A DNA stretch of 64,000 nucleotides from Ralstonia mannitolilytica (GTDB lineage Bacteria > Pseudomonadota > Gammaproteobacteria > Burkholderiales > Burkholderiaceae): the NCBI RefSeq assembly GCF_905397375.1, contig NZ_CAJPVG010000008.1, positions 124,001-188,000 on the forward strand, read 5' to 3'. The first letter of the stretch is position 1; each line of letters opens with the position of its first letter. Made by a program: the position numbers and the translations under genes. Below the pieces are notes generated by a model. It did not search any database and had not been told where the DNA came from. It saw only the letters and a program-made list of their open reading frames with translations. Of this stretch, positions 24,414-32,654 are shown piece by piece.

Positions 24414-26006
24414 TCAACCCTTGAGCGTTTGCTCCAGCACGTGCAGCTCGTGGTTGAGCTGGGCGTCCTTGGTGCGCTCGTCGGCGATCTTGCGCACGGC
24501 GTGCAGCACCGTGGTGTGGTCGCGCCCGCCGAACAGTTCGCCAATCTCGGGCAGGCTCTTCTGCGTGAGCTCCTTGGCCAGATACATGGCGATCTGGCGC
24601 GGGCGCGCGATGTTGGCCGGCCGCTTCTTGGAGTACATGTCCGCGACCTTGATGTTGTAGAAATCCGCGCAGGTCTTCTGGATGTTCTCTACCGAAATCT
24701 GGCGGTTCTGCACTGTCAGCAGGTCCTTGAGCGCCTCGCGCGTGACCTCGATCGTGATTTCTTTGCCGTGGAAGTTCGAGTACGCCAGGATCTTGCGCAG
24801 CGCGCCTTCGAGCTCGCGCACGTTCGAGCGCAGATGCTTGGCGACGAAGAAGGCCACCTCTTCCGGCACAGTCACGTTCTCGGCCTGCGCCTTCTTCATC
24901 AGAATCGCCACGCGCATTTCCAGCTCGGGCGGCTCGATGGCGACCGTGAGCCCGGAGTCGAAGCGCGAGATCAGGCGGTCATCGATGCCGGTGATCTCCT
25001 TCGGATACGTATCGCTGGTGATGATGACCTGCGCGCGGTTGGCGATCAGCGCCTCGAACGCGTAGAAGAATTCTTCCTGCGTGCGGTTCTTGCCCGAAAA
25101 GAACTGGATGTCATCGATCAGCAGCAGATCCAGCGAGTGGTAGTAGCGCTTGAAATCATCAAACGCCTTGCGCTGGTAAGCCTTCACTACGTCGGAAACG
25201 TACTGTTCTGCGTGGATATAGCGGATGCGCGCACGCGGATTCTCCATCAGCATGAAGTTGCCGATGGCATGGATCAAGTGCGTCTTGCCCAGGCCCACGC
25301 CGCCGTACAGGTACAGCGGGTTGTACGACTTGCCGGGGTTGTTGGCGACCTGGATGGCCGCTGCGCGCGCCAGCTGGTTGGCCTTGCCGGTGACGAAGTT
25401 GTCGAACGTGAGGATCGGGTTCAGGCGCGAGCGCTCGTGCACGGTGTCGTCCACGGGCGCCTGCGGCGGCGTGGCCAGGCCCAGGTTGGGCGCCACCGCC
25501 GGGGCAGCCGGCGGCATGCGGTATGACCGGGCGCTGGCCTCGGCGGCATCCATGACCGGCACGTCGATGTCGGCCACGGCGTGGCTGGCCGTGGCGAGCG
25601 CGGTTTCGCGGTACATGGCAGGCGCGGGGCGCATGGCCGCCGCGTCGTGCGTGATGCCGGCGGCAGGCATCGCCTGCGCCGGTTGAATCGATTGCGCCGC
25701 CAGCGGCTGCATGGGCACCGGTGCCAGCGCCGGCTGCAGGGCCGCCTGGCGCTGGCCGGCCGTCGGGTCGAGCACGAACTGCACGTCGACGGGCATCTCC
25801 CAGTAGTCGCACGCGAGCGACTGGATGCGGCCCGAGAACTGGCTCTTGACCCAGTCGAGCTTGAAACGGTTGGGCGCGGCAATCCGCAGCATGCACGCCT
25901 GCTCGTCGAATGACAGCGGCGTCAGCGGCTTGATCCACGTCTTGAATTGTTGCGGCGTCAACTCACTCTCGAGCTGGGCAGACGCCGCGTGCCAGAAATC
26001 CTGCAT
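24414..26006 (-). CDS. dnaA: Chromosomal replication initiator DnaA
   Basis: 530 residues. Domain I (MQDFWHAASAQLESELTPQQ), a long variable Ala/Pro/Met-rich domain II (~100-190), AAA+ domain III with Walker A GGVGLGKTH and Walker B LLLIDDIQFF, and DNA-binding domain IV with the signature GGRDHTTVLHAVRKI. It is longer than the E. coli protein because of domain II. Start ATG 26006 gives the family N-terminus; the frame extends to 26336 through the origin. No strong Shine-Dalgarno is visible. DnaA binds the boxes in the adjacent oriC and opens it. Confidence 0.97.
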   Translation of the reverse strand: MQDFWHAASAQLESELTPQQFKTWIKPLTPLSFDEQACMLRIAAPNRFKLDWVKSQFSGRIQSLACDYWEMPVDVQFVLDPTAGQRQAALQPALAPVPMQPLAAQSIQPAQAMPAAGITHDAAAMRPAPAMYRETALATASHAVADIDVPVMDAAEASARSYRMPPAAPAVAPNLGLATPPQAPVDDTVHERSRLNPILTFDNFVTGKANQLARAAAIQVANNPGKSYNPLYLYGGVGLGKTHLIHAIGNFMLMENPRARIRYIHAEQYVSDVVKAYQRKAFDDFKRYYHSLDLLLIDDIQFFSGKNRTQEEFFYAFEALIANRAQVIITSDTYPKEITGIDDRLISRFDSGLTVAIEPPELEMRVAILMKKAQAENVTVPEEVAFFVAKHLRSNVRELEGALRKILAYSNFHGKEITIEVTREALKDLLTVQNRQISVENIQKTCADFYNIKVADMYSKKRPANIARPRQIAMYLAKELTQKSLPEIGELFGGRDHTTVLHAVRKIADERTKDAQLNHELHVLEQTLKG

Positions 26007-26146
26007 CGTTATCGTTAGGTGTTTGACCGGCGCCACACGCATCGCCCCAGGCGATGCCCCCGTGAGGGCCGACCGCCGGGCCTTGGCGCAGGCCAGAAAC
26101 CGGGCGGCTTTCGTTATTGGAACGGGATTGTACCCCCGCCCGAAAG

Positions 26147-26175
26147 TTATCCACAAAGGATAAGTCTGTGGATAA
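26147..26175. promoter_or_regulatory. Paired DnaA boxes
   Basis: TTATCCACA and its inverted copy TGTGGATAA, 11 bp apart, both perfect matches to the consensus. Confidence 0.9.
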
Positions 26176-26326
26176 CCTGTGGACCCGCTGTGAGTAGCGG
26201 TGGACAACCGATTTTGTGCGTTGGCTGCAAACCCAATGCCGGCAAGGCTTTCCGCAAAGCACACCAAGCCGCACAAGGCGCTGGGGACAACTCGCCCCAA
26301 GGTGGATTGTTGGCGTTTGCCGCACG

Positions 26327-26335
26327 TTATCCCCA
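26327..26335 (+). promoter_or_regulatory. DnaA box (one mismatch)
   Basis: TTATCCCCA, next to the AT-rich tract. Confidence 0.6.
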
Positions 26336-26346
26336 ATCGGCGAGGG

Positions 26347-26375
26347 TTGACAGGCGCGGTAAATATCGTTTAAAT
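26347..26375 (+). promoter_or_regulatory. Candidate promoter of rpmH operon
   Basis: TTGACA (perfect -35), 17-bp spacer, TTAAAT (-10, four of six). It would give a leader of about 255 nt before rpmH and overlaps the putative unwinding tract, linking transcription and origin opening. Confidence 0.5.
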
Positions 26376-26636
26376 GGCGGGTTCTGCGATGCGCGGCAGG
26401 GGAGCGCACGCTTGTTCGCGTCAGACGTGGCGGCGGGGTCCAACCCGTTGCGCATGATCCGGCGGGGCCCGCAGCTTTGGCCCGCCATGCCGGTGACGCC
26501 CAGACCTGAACAACACAGCGCACGGCGGTCTGCGTGGGCGATTTCTCCTACTGAATCGACACCAGGCTGGACGGGGCGACCCTAAGCCCGGCGCGTGCGG
26601 CAGCGTCCGCACCACCCATTAACAAGAGAGTGCATC

Positions 26637-26771
26637 ATGAAGCGTACCTATCAACCTTCCGTTACCCGTCGCAAGCGCACCCACGGTTTCCGTGTCCGCA
26701 TGAAGACCCGTGGTGGCCGTGCCGTGCTGAACGCACGCCGCGCCAAGGGTCGCAAGCGCCTGGCCATCTGA
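26637..26771 (+). CDS. rpmH: 50S ribosomal protein L34
   Basis: 44 residues, the standard length, MKRTYQPSVTRRKRTHGF... ending KGRKRLAI. A small, very basic protein of the large ribosomal subunit. AGAGAG precedes the ATG. First gene of rpmH-rnpA-yidD-yidC. Confidence 0.97.
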   Translation: MKRTYQPSVTRRKRTHGFRVRMKTRGGRAVLNARRAKGRKRLAI

Positions 26772-26833
26772 CAGTGCCGCGCCCGGGCAGCGGCCTCCGG
26801 CTGTTTGCCCATGGCTTCTGCGGCACGCCGGCG

Positions 26834-27241
26834 ATGGGCCCGCACGCCTACCCCAAGGCCGCAAGGCTGACGAAAACGGATGAGTTCTCATCCGTTTTTG
26901 CTTTGCGGCCGGTCCGGCGTAGTCGTCACTTCGTGCTGTACGTCCGCGCGAACGGACATCCGCAGGCACGCCTTGGCGTGGTGATCGGGAAGAAGTTTGC
27001 GCGCCGCGCCGTCGAGCGCAATCTCATCAAGCGCCAGTGCCGCGAACTCTTCCGCCTGCGGCAGCCCTTGCTGGGCGGGCGTGACGTGCTGATCCGCCTG
27101 CAGGCCAAATTCCCCCGCGAAGACACGCCCACCGTGGCGGCCTTCAAGCGCATCTGCCGCGAAGAGCTGTCTCACCTGTTCGATGTTGCGGCACGCCCGC
27201 TGCCGGCCCCACCCGCGCCCAGGCCCGGGGGCGACGCATGA
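26834..27241 (+). CDS. rnpA: Ribonuclease P protein component
   Basis: 135 residues from ATG 26834. Family core: AARLTKTDEFSSVFALRP, LGVVIGKKFARRAVERNLIK and RQCRELFR, the basic RNR motif that binds the RNA subunit and the pre-tRNA 5' leader. A GTG at 26774, almost touching the rpmH stop, would add 20 residues with no conserved features; the ATG is favoured. The C-terminal Pro/Ala tail is longer than usual. The stop overlaps yidD by 4 bp. Confidence 0.92.
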   Translation: MGPHAYPKAARLTKTDEFSSVFALRPVRRSRHFVLYVRANGHPQARLGVVIGKKFARRAVERNLIKRQCRELFRLRQPLLGGRDVLIRLQAKFPREDTPTVAAFKRICREELSHLFDVAARPLPAPPAPRPGGDA

Positions 27242-27549
27242 CGCGCGTGCTGCTGTTCCTGTTGCGCGTGTACAAGGTGGCGTTCAGCCCCTTCGTGGGT
27301 GCGCAATGCCGTTTCCTGCCGACCTGCTCGGACTATGCACGCGACGCCGTGCTGCTTCATGGGCCCGGCTACGGCAGTTATCTTGCGGCAAAACGTCTAT
27401 GCCGCTGTCATCCGTTCGCTCAAGGCGGGTATGATCCTGTGCCGCCCGCTGCTGGCGACGCTGTGCCCCGCTCCGATTCCGCATCGACCGACGCGCCCGC
27501 AGCTGACGCTCACGCTGCGCGGCCGTCGATTCACCTTCCCAGACCGTAA
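27238..27549 (+). CDS. yidD: Membrane protein insertion efficiency factor YidD
   Basis: 103 residues. YidD family core with conserved cysteines: VYKVAFSPFVGAQCRFLPTC, SDYARDAVLLHG and RLCRCHPFAQGGYDPVP. N-terminal amphipathic helix predicts inner-membrane association, aiding YidC-dependent insertion. The C-terminal ~30 residues are an Ala/Asp/Pro-rich extension. ATG overlaps the rnpA stop; yidC begins 6 bp later. Confidence 0.93.
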   Translation: MTRVLLFLLRVYKVAFSPFVGAQCRFLPTCSDYARDAVLLHGPGYGSYLAAKRLCRCHPFAQGGYDPVPPAAGDAVPRSDSASTDAPAADAHAARPSIHLPRP

Positions 27550-27555
27550 TCCGAC

Positions 27556-29217
27556 ATGGATATCAAACGCACCATTCTCTGGGTGATCTTCTCGCTGGCG
27601 GTTGTCCTGCTGTTCGACAACTGGCAACGCGCGAATGGCCACCAGTCGATGTTCTTCCCGACGCCGCAGACGGCCACGGCCCCTGCCGCCGCGCCGGGCG
27701 GCACGCCTGCCGGCGACGTGCCGAAGAGCGCCGCCACCGCGGCGGCAGGTACGCAGGCCGCCCCGGCCACGGGCGCAGCCTCGCAGGCACCGGCTTCGGA
27801 AAAGATCGTCATCACGACCGACGTGCTGCGCGCCACCATCGACACGGCGGGCGCGATCGTCAGCAAGCTTGAACTGCTCACGCAGAAGGACCACGACGGC
27901 AACCCGGTGGTGCTGTTCGACCGCAGCGTCGAGCGCACGTACCTGGCGCGCTCGGGCCTGATCGGCGGGGATTTCCCGAACCATACGACGGTGTTCGCCG
28001 CATCGGCCGGCCCGCGTGACCTGGGCACCGGCAACGATATCTCGATCACGCTGACGGCCGACAAGGGCGGTGCGAAGCTCGCCAAGACGTACGTCTTCAA
28101 GCGCGGCAGCTACGTGATTGACACGCGCTTCGACGTGACGAACGACGGCACGGCGCCGATCAACCCGACGCTGTACATGGAGCTGGCCCGCGACGGCGGC
28201 GCCGTGGAGCAATCGCGCTTCTACAGCACGTTCACCGGCCCGGCCGTCTACACCGACGGCGACAAGTACCACAAGATCAACTTCTCCGACATCGACAAGG
28301 GCAAGGCGCACGTGCCGGCCCCGACCGACAGCGGCTGGGTCGCGATGGTGCAGCACTACTTTGCCTCGGCGTGGATTCCGGCGGCGAACGCCAAGCGCGA
28401 GTTTTACGTCGACCGGATCGACACGAACTTCTACCGCGTCGGCATGCAGGAGCCGCTGGGCACGGTGGCGCCGGGCGCGAGCGTGTCGGCCACGGCACGC
28501 CTGTTTGCCGGTCCGCAGGAAGAGCGCATGCTCGAGGGCATCACGCCGGGCCTGGAACTCGTGAAGGACTACGGCTGGCTGACGATCATCGCCAAGCCGC
28601 TGTTCTGGCTGCTCGAGAAGATCCACAAGCTGCTCGGCAATTGGGGCTGGTCGATCGTCGCGCTGACGGTGCTGGTCAAGCTGGTGTTCTTCCCGCTGTC
28701 GGCGACGAGCTACCGTTCGATGGCCAAGATGAAGGATCTGCAGCCGCGCATGACGGCCATCCGCGAGCGCCACAAGGGCGACCCGCAGAAGATGAACCAG
28801 GAGATGATGACGCTGTACCGCACCGAGAAGGTCAATCCGCTCGGCGGCTGTCTGCCGATCGTGATCCAGATCCCGGTGTTCATCGCGCTGTACTGGGTGC
28901 TGCTGTCTTCCGTGGAAATGCGCGGCGCGCCGTGGCTGGGCTGGGTGCATGACCTGGCTGCACCGGACCCGTTCTACATCCTGCCGATCCTGATGGCCGT
29001 GTCGATGTTCGTGCAGACCAAGCTGAACCCGACGCCGCCGGACCCCGTGCAGGCCAAGGTGATGATGTTCATGCCGATCGCGTTCTCGGTGATGTTCTTC
29101 TTCTTCCCGGCCGGCCTGGTGCTGTACTGGGTGGTGAACAACTGCCTGTCGATCGCGCAGCAGTGGTCGATCAACCGCATGCTGGGCACCAACAAGAAGG
29201 CCGCAGCTGCCAAGTAA
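27556..29217 (+). CDS. yidC: Membrane protein insertase YidC
   Basis: 553 residues. N-terminal anchor helix (MDIKRTILWVIFSLAVVLLF), an Ala/Pro-rich linker, the periplasmic beta-sandwich domain (~85-350), and the C-terminal insertase with five helices including KLVFFPLSATSYRSMAKMKD, NPLGGCLPIVIQIPVFIALY and PAGLVLYWVVNNCLSIAQQW. It inserts inner-membrane proteins alone or with Sec. Followed by a strong terminator closing the rpmH operon. Confidence 0.97.
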   Translation: MDIKRTILWVIFSLAVVLLFDNWQRANGHQSMFFPTPQTATAPAAAPGGTPAGDVPKSAATAAAGTQAAPATGAASQAPASEKIVITTDVLRATIDTAGAIVSKLELLTQKDHDGNPVVLFDRSVERTYLARSGLIGGDFPNHTTVFAASAGPRDLGTGNDISITLTADKGGAKLAKTYVFKRGSYVIDTRFDVTNDGTAPINPTLYMELARDGGAVEQSRFYSTFTGPAVYTDGDKYHKINFSDIDKGKAHVPAPTDSGWVAMVQHYFASAWIPAANAKREFYVDRIDTNFYRVGMQEPLGTVAPGASVSATARLFAGPQEERMLEGITPGLELVKDYGWLTIIAKPLFWLLEKIHKLLGNWGWSIVALTVLVKLVFFPLSATSYRSMAKMKDLQPRMTAIRERHKGDPQKMNQEMMTLYRTEKVNPLGGCLPIVIQIPVFIALYWVLLSSVEMRGAPWLGWVHDLAAPDPFYILPILMAVSMFVQTKLNPTPPDPVQAKVMMFMPIAFSVMFFFFPAGLVLYWVVNNCLSIAQQWSINRMLGTNKKAAAAK

Positions 29218-29233
29218 GGCAGACGCACTCGGC

Positions 29234-29261
29234 AAAAAGGGCACCTTCGGGTGCCCTTTTT
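29234..29261. terminator. Bidirectional terminator after yidC
   Basis: AAAAA-GGGCACC-TTCG-GGTGCCC-TTTTT: 7-bp stem, UUCG tetraloop, T5 on one side and A5 on the other, between convergent yidC and the VOC gene. Confidence 0.92.
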
Positions 29262-29280
29262 CGTGCGGCTCGGATAGGGT

Positions 29281-29679
29281 CTATGCGGGTGCGTGGCAGA
29301 CGGCCTCGATGTTGTGGCCGTCGGGGTCGCGCACGAAGGCGCCGTAGTAGTTCGGGTGGTAGTGCGCCCGTATGCCGGGCGCGCGGTTGCCGGTGCCGCC
29401 TGCTGCCAGCGGCGCACGGTGGAGCGCCTCGACCTCGGTGCGCGTGTCCACGCGAAACGCCACGTGCAGCGGCGGCCGGTTCGGCGTCTGGCCCGCCATC
29501 GCAGCAGAAATCCAGCACTCCGCCTTGCCCGGTGGGCCGAACCCGGCCACGTCGGTGTGGCCCGTCACGGCGGCAGGAAACTCCAGCACCTTGACGAGGC
29601 CGATGGCGCCGAGCGCCTGCCCATAGAACCGTTTGCCGGTCTGGAAGTCCCTGAGGACGACGCCGGTGTGATCGATCAT
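29281..29679 (-). CDS. VOC-family (glyoxalase/bleomycin-resistance type) protein
   Basis: 132 residues. One glyoxalase-type beta-alpha-beta pair: MIDHTGVVLRDFQTGKRFYG at the start, LHVAFRV in the middle and HYHPNYYGAFVRDPDGHNIE at the end, with metal-ligand candidates His4, His of LHVAF and Glu of DGHNIE. Single-domain members act as dimers on diverse substrates; none can be named here. AGGGGG before ATG 29679 decides the start. Confidence 0.85.
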   Translation of the reverse strand: MIDHTGVVLRDFQTGKRFYGQALGAIGLVKVLEFPAAVTGHTDVAGFGPPGKAECWISAAMAGQTPNRPPLHVAFRVDTRTEVEALHRAPLAAGGTGNRAPGIRAHYHPNYYGAFVRDPDGHNIEAVCHAPA

Positions 29680-29738
29680 CCGAATCCCCCTGGCTGGAAA
29701 CTGGCGCGCAACTGCGCGGCTGCCGCACAATACCGCCC

Positions 29739-31184
29739 ATGACTGCCGCTGACCACTCCCCGAACTTGCCGAACGCTTCCGAGCCGCCACGCGCCCCCAT
29801 CCGCACCATCCCGATCGCGGCGATTGCCACTGCGCCGGGGCGTGGCGGCATCGGCGTGGTGCGCGTATCGGGGCCCGATGTACGCGCTGTCATGCAAGCC
29901 GTGTGCGGCCGGCTGCTGACGCCGCGCCAGGCGACCTACCTGCCCTTCCTCGATGCGGACGGCAGCGCCATCGATCGCGGCATCGCGCTGTGGTTTCCCG
30001 CGCCGCATTCCTACACGGGCGAAGACGTGCTCGAACTGCAGGGCCACGGCGGCCCGGTGGTGATGCAGCTTTTGCTGCAGCGCTGCCTCGCCGCCGGCCG
30101 CGAAATCGGCCTGCGCGTGGCCGAACCCGGCGAATTCACCCGCCGCGCGTTTCTCAACGACAAGATGGACCTCGCGCAGGCCGAGGCCGTGGCCGACCTG
30201 ATCGAAGCCAGCACCGAAGCCGCCGCGCGCTCGGCAGCGCGCTCGCTTGACGGCGCGTTCTCGCAGGCCGTGCATGCGCTGGTGGAGCGCGTCATTCATC
30301 TGCGCATGCTGGTGGAGGCGACGCTGGATTTTCCCGAGGAAGAGATCGACTTTCTGGAAGCCGCCGATGCGCGTGGTCAGCTTGCGGGCATCCGTGCCGC
30401 GCTGGACGGCGTGCTGGCGCAGGCGCGGCAGGGTGCGCTGCTGCGCGAGGGGCTGCACGTGGTGCTGGCCGGGCAGCCGAACGTGGGGAAATCGTCGCTG
30501 CTCAACGCGCTGGCCGGCGCGGAGCTGGCCATCGTGACGCCCATCGCCGGCACCACGCGCGACAAGGTGCAGCAGACGATCCAGATCGAGGGCATCCCGC
30601 TGAACATCGTGGACACAGCCGGACTGCGCGACACCGAGGACGAGGTCGAGCGCATCGGCATCGAGCGCACCTGGGCCGCCATCGCCCGCGCGGACGTCGT
30701 GCTGCATCTGCTGGACGCGGCGGACTACCGCGCGAACGGCCTCTCTGCGGAAGACGCCGCCATCGACGCGCGTATCGCCGAACACGTGCCGGCCGGTGTG
30801 CCGACGCTGCGAGTCATCAACAAAATCGACCTGTCCGGCGTGGCCGTACCCGGTCGCGTGGATGCGCAGCCGCCGGAAGTGTGGCTATCGGCGCGCAACG
30901 GTGTCGGCATCGAATTGCTGCGCGCCGCGCTGCTGGAGATTGCCGGCTGGCAGGGCGGCGGCGAGGGCCTGTACCTGGCGCGCGAACGCCATCTGGCGGC
31001 GCTGCGTACGGCCAAGGAACATCTGGCCACCGCGGCCGAGCATGCCGATCAGCAGGCGCAATCGCTGGATTTGTTTGCCGAAGAACTGCGCCTGGCGCAG
31101 GAGGCGCTGAACAGCATCACGGGGGCGTTCTCCAGTGATGATTTGCTGGGTGTGATCTTTAGCCGGTTCTGCATCGGCAAGTGA
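29739..31184 (+). CDS. mnmE: tRNA modification GTPase MnmE
   Basis: 481 residues. N-terminal folate-binding domain (IAAIATAPGRGGIGVVRVSG), helical domain, inserted Ras-like G domain (Walker A GQPNVGKSSLL, GTTRD, DTAGLRDTEDEVE, NKID) and the essential C-terminus CIGK. With MnmG it installs the carboxymethylaminomethyl group on wobble uridine 34. Its position downstream of yidC is conserved across proteobacterial origins. Confidence 0.97.
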   Translation: MTAADHSPNLPNASEPPRAPIRTIPIAAIATAPGRGGIGVVRVSGPDVRAVMQAVCGRLLTPRQATYLPFLDADGSAIDRGIALWFPAPHSYTGEDVLELQGHGGPVVMQLLLQRCLAAGREIGLRVAEPGEFTRRAFLNDKMDLAQAEAVADLIEASTEAAARSAARSLDGAFSQAVHALVERVIHLRMLVEATLDFPEEEIDFLEAADARGQLAGIRAALDGVLAQARQGALLREGLHVVLAGQPNVGKSSLLNALAGAELAIVTPIAGTTRDKVQQTIQIEGIPLNIVDTAGLRDTEDEVERIGIERTWAAIARADVVLHLLDAADYRANGLSAEDAAIDARIAEHVPAGVPTLRVINKIDLSGVAVPGRVDAQPPEVWLSARNGVGIELLRAALLEIAGWQGGGEGLYLARERHLAALRTAKEHLATAAEHADQQAQSLDLFAEELRLAQEALNSITGAFSSDDLLGVIFSRFCIGK

Positions 31185-31189
31185 GCGCT

Positions 31190-31579
31190 ATGCCTACCTA
31201 CCCCGTCTCCATCAAGGGCGTCCTGCGCGCGCCAGGCGGTGAGATCGTGCTGCTGCTGAACGAACGCGAAGAGTGGGAGTTGCCGGGTGGCCGCATTGAA
31301 CACGGCGAATCATCCGCCGAATGCTTGCAACGCGAGATTGCCGAAGAGTTGGGCCTGCGCGTGCAGGTTGGGCCGCTGCTCGACACGTACCTGTTCGAAG
31401 TCGCGCCCGGCAAGCATTTGTTCATCGCCACCTACGTGTGCTCGCTGATCGGCGCGTTTGAACCGACGCTCAGCCACGAACACAAACGCCTTGGGCTCTT
31501 TGCTGCGGATGCCTTGCCGCACAATCTGCCCGAGGGATATCGAACGTCGATCGAGACGGCACTCGGGGCATCGACCTAG
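31190..31579 (+). CDS. Nudix hydrolase
   Basis: 129 residues from ATG 31190. The Nudix box is complete: GGRIEHGESSAECLQREIAE then ELGL, with the metal-binding REIAEE. It hydrolyses a nucleoside-diphosphate-linked compound; the substrate is unknown. An alternative GTG at 31181 overlaps the mnmE stop and would couple translation. It is immediately downstream of mnmE on the same strand. Confidence 0.85.
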   Translation: MPTYPVSIKGVLRAPGGEIVLLLNEREEWELPGGRIEHGESSAECLQREIAEELGLRVQVGPLLDTYLFEVAPGKHLFIATYVCSLIGAFEPTLSHEHKRLGLFAADALPHNLPEGYRTSIETALGAST

Positions 31580-31613
31580 TGGGACGTGCATATGCTCGCC
31601 GCTGCCGGGCCGT

Positions 31614-31865
31614 TCAATCGCGCCCCCAGCGCCAGCGCGGCGGCTCGCCCTTCCACCAGCACACCAGCACCAGCAGCGCGCTCACGGCGAACATGTACAG
31701 CACAAAGCCCGTCGGCGTACGGTCGGGCGGCAGCCCGACGATGCCCGCAGCGACCAGCCCGGCGTACACGGCAAACGCGACCCAGCCTTGCCAGCGAGCG
31801 GGCCAACCCCATCCCCAGCCATAGCGCTTGGCAGGGAACCAGTAGTCTTCGGATTTCGTAGGCAT
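31614..31865 (-). CDS. Small hypothetical membrane protein
   Basis: 83 residues starting MPTKSEDYWFPAKRYGWGWG, with two hydrophobic helices (WVAFAVYAGLVAAGIVGL and TGFVLYMFAVSALLVLVCWW) and a basic Trp-rich tail. Two-helix inner-membrane topology with both ends probably cytoplasmic. This kind of short Trp-rich protein is common in Burkholderiaceae but has no assigned function. A GGGGG-type Shine-Dalgarno precedes the ATG. Confidence 0.65.
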   Translation of the reverse strand: MPTKSEDYWFPAKRYGWGWGWPARWQGWVAFAVYAGLVAAGIVGLPPDRTPTGFVLYMFAVSALLVLVCWWKGEPPRWRWGRD

Positions 31866-32205
31866 GCTTGCGCCCCCACGCGTACACAGGATAGGTCCGA
31901 CTGTACACGTGCGCAGGTTCCAGGCAACAAACGCCAACAGCCAGCCGGTCGATCACCGCTGGCAGAGGTCGTTTGCAACAGAGAGAGCACGCCAAGGCGC
32001 GCCGAAGCTGCGGAGAACGGCACACAGGCCATCAACCGCGTCTTGCAGGCTGCTGTATCGGGGAGTGGAGCGTTGGCTGGATCCGGAAAGGGCTCCCGGG
32101 GCGCACAAGGCGCGACACAGGCCAAGCTCGGCGGACCGGAGGTCGGATGACTTCACGCCGCCAGCGGCAGCACCCGATTGGTGCTACCGAAACAACCGCG
32201 CGATC
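31866..32205. other. Intergenic region, no gene seen
   Basis: 340 bp between the small membrane protein start and the rpsU stop. The reading frames crossing it lack ribosome-binding sites and family matches; I see no RNA or terminator with confidence. Confidence 0.4.
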
Positions 32206-32418
32206 TTAGTAGAGCTTCTTCGGCAGCATTTGCGAGCGCAGGCGCTTACGCGTACGCGACACGGCAGCAGCCTTCTTGCGCTTGCGTTCGGTCGTCGGCT
32301 TTTCGTAGGCGGTGCGGGCGCGCAGTTCCTTGATCAGGCCGGTGCGCTCGATTTCACGGCGGAAGCGGCGCAGCGCGACTTCGACCGGCTCGTTTTCTTT
32401 CAGGCGGATGGTGGTCAT
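32206..32418 (-). CDS. rpsU: 30S ribosomal protein S21
   Basis: 70 residues, the standard length, MTTIRLKENEPVEVALRRFR then KKAAAVSRTRKRLRSQMLPK. A basic helical protein of the small subunit near the anti-Shine-Dalgarno region. AAGGGA precedes ATG 32418. Confidence 0.96.
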   Translation of the reverse strand: MTTIRLKENEPVEVALRRFRREIERTGLIKELRARTAYEKPTTERKRKKAAAVSRTRKRLRSQMLPKKLY

Positions 32419-32654
32419 CGGGTCCCTTGCTCAGTATTCGGGTGGACGGCGAAACAGCGGATTATATACCGCCCAGAGGGCGTGCAGTGTAGTTGAATCT
32501 GTTTACCGACGCAAGCCATTCCCTGATGTGGAGAGAAGCCCATTTTCTGCCGCATTTTTATGCAGCGGCGTGGTCTGGATGCTACGTCAGCGCGCGTCAT
32601 CTCGCATGGAGGAACGCCGCTTGCTGGGCGCGGGCATACCCCCGGACATCCATC

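Larger units (their letters stand above)
26007..26636. other. oriC: Chromosomal replication origin (oriC)
   Basis: 630 bp non-coding region between dnaA (leftward) and rpmH (rightward), the classical betaproteobacterial origin position. It holds two perfect DnaA boxes of opposite orientation, TTATCCACA at 26147-26155 and its complement TGTGGATAA at 26167-26175, a one-mismatch box TTATCCCCA at 26327-26335, several weaker GTGGAC/TGGACAA relatives near 26178-26210, and a short AT-rich tract (26360-26376) that may be the unwinding element. Confidence 0.85.

Noticed and set aside
27397..29244. 615-codon open frame opposite yidC
   Set aside because: Antisense to a clear yidC; arginine/histidine-rich translation typical of a shadow frame.
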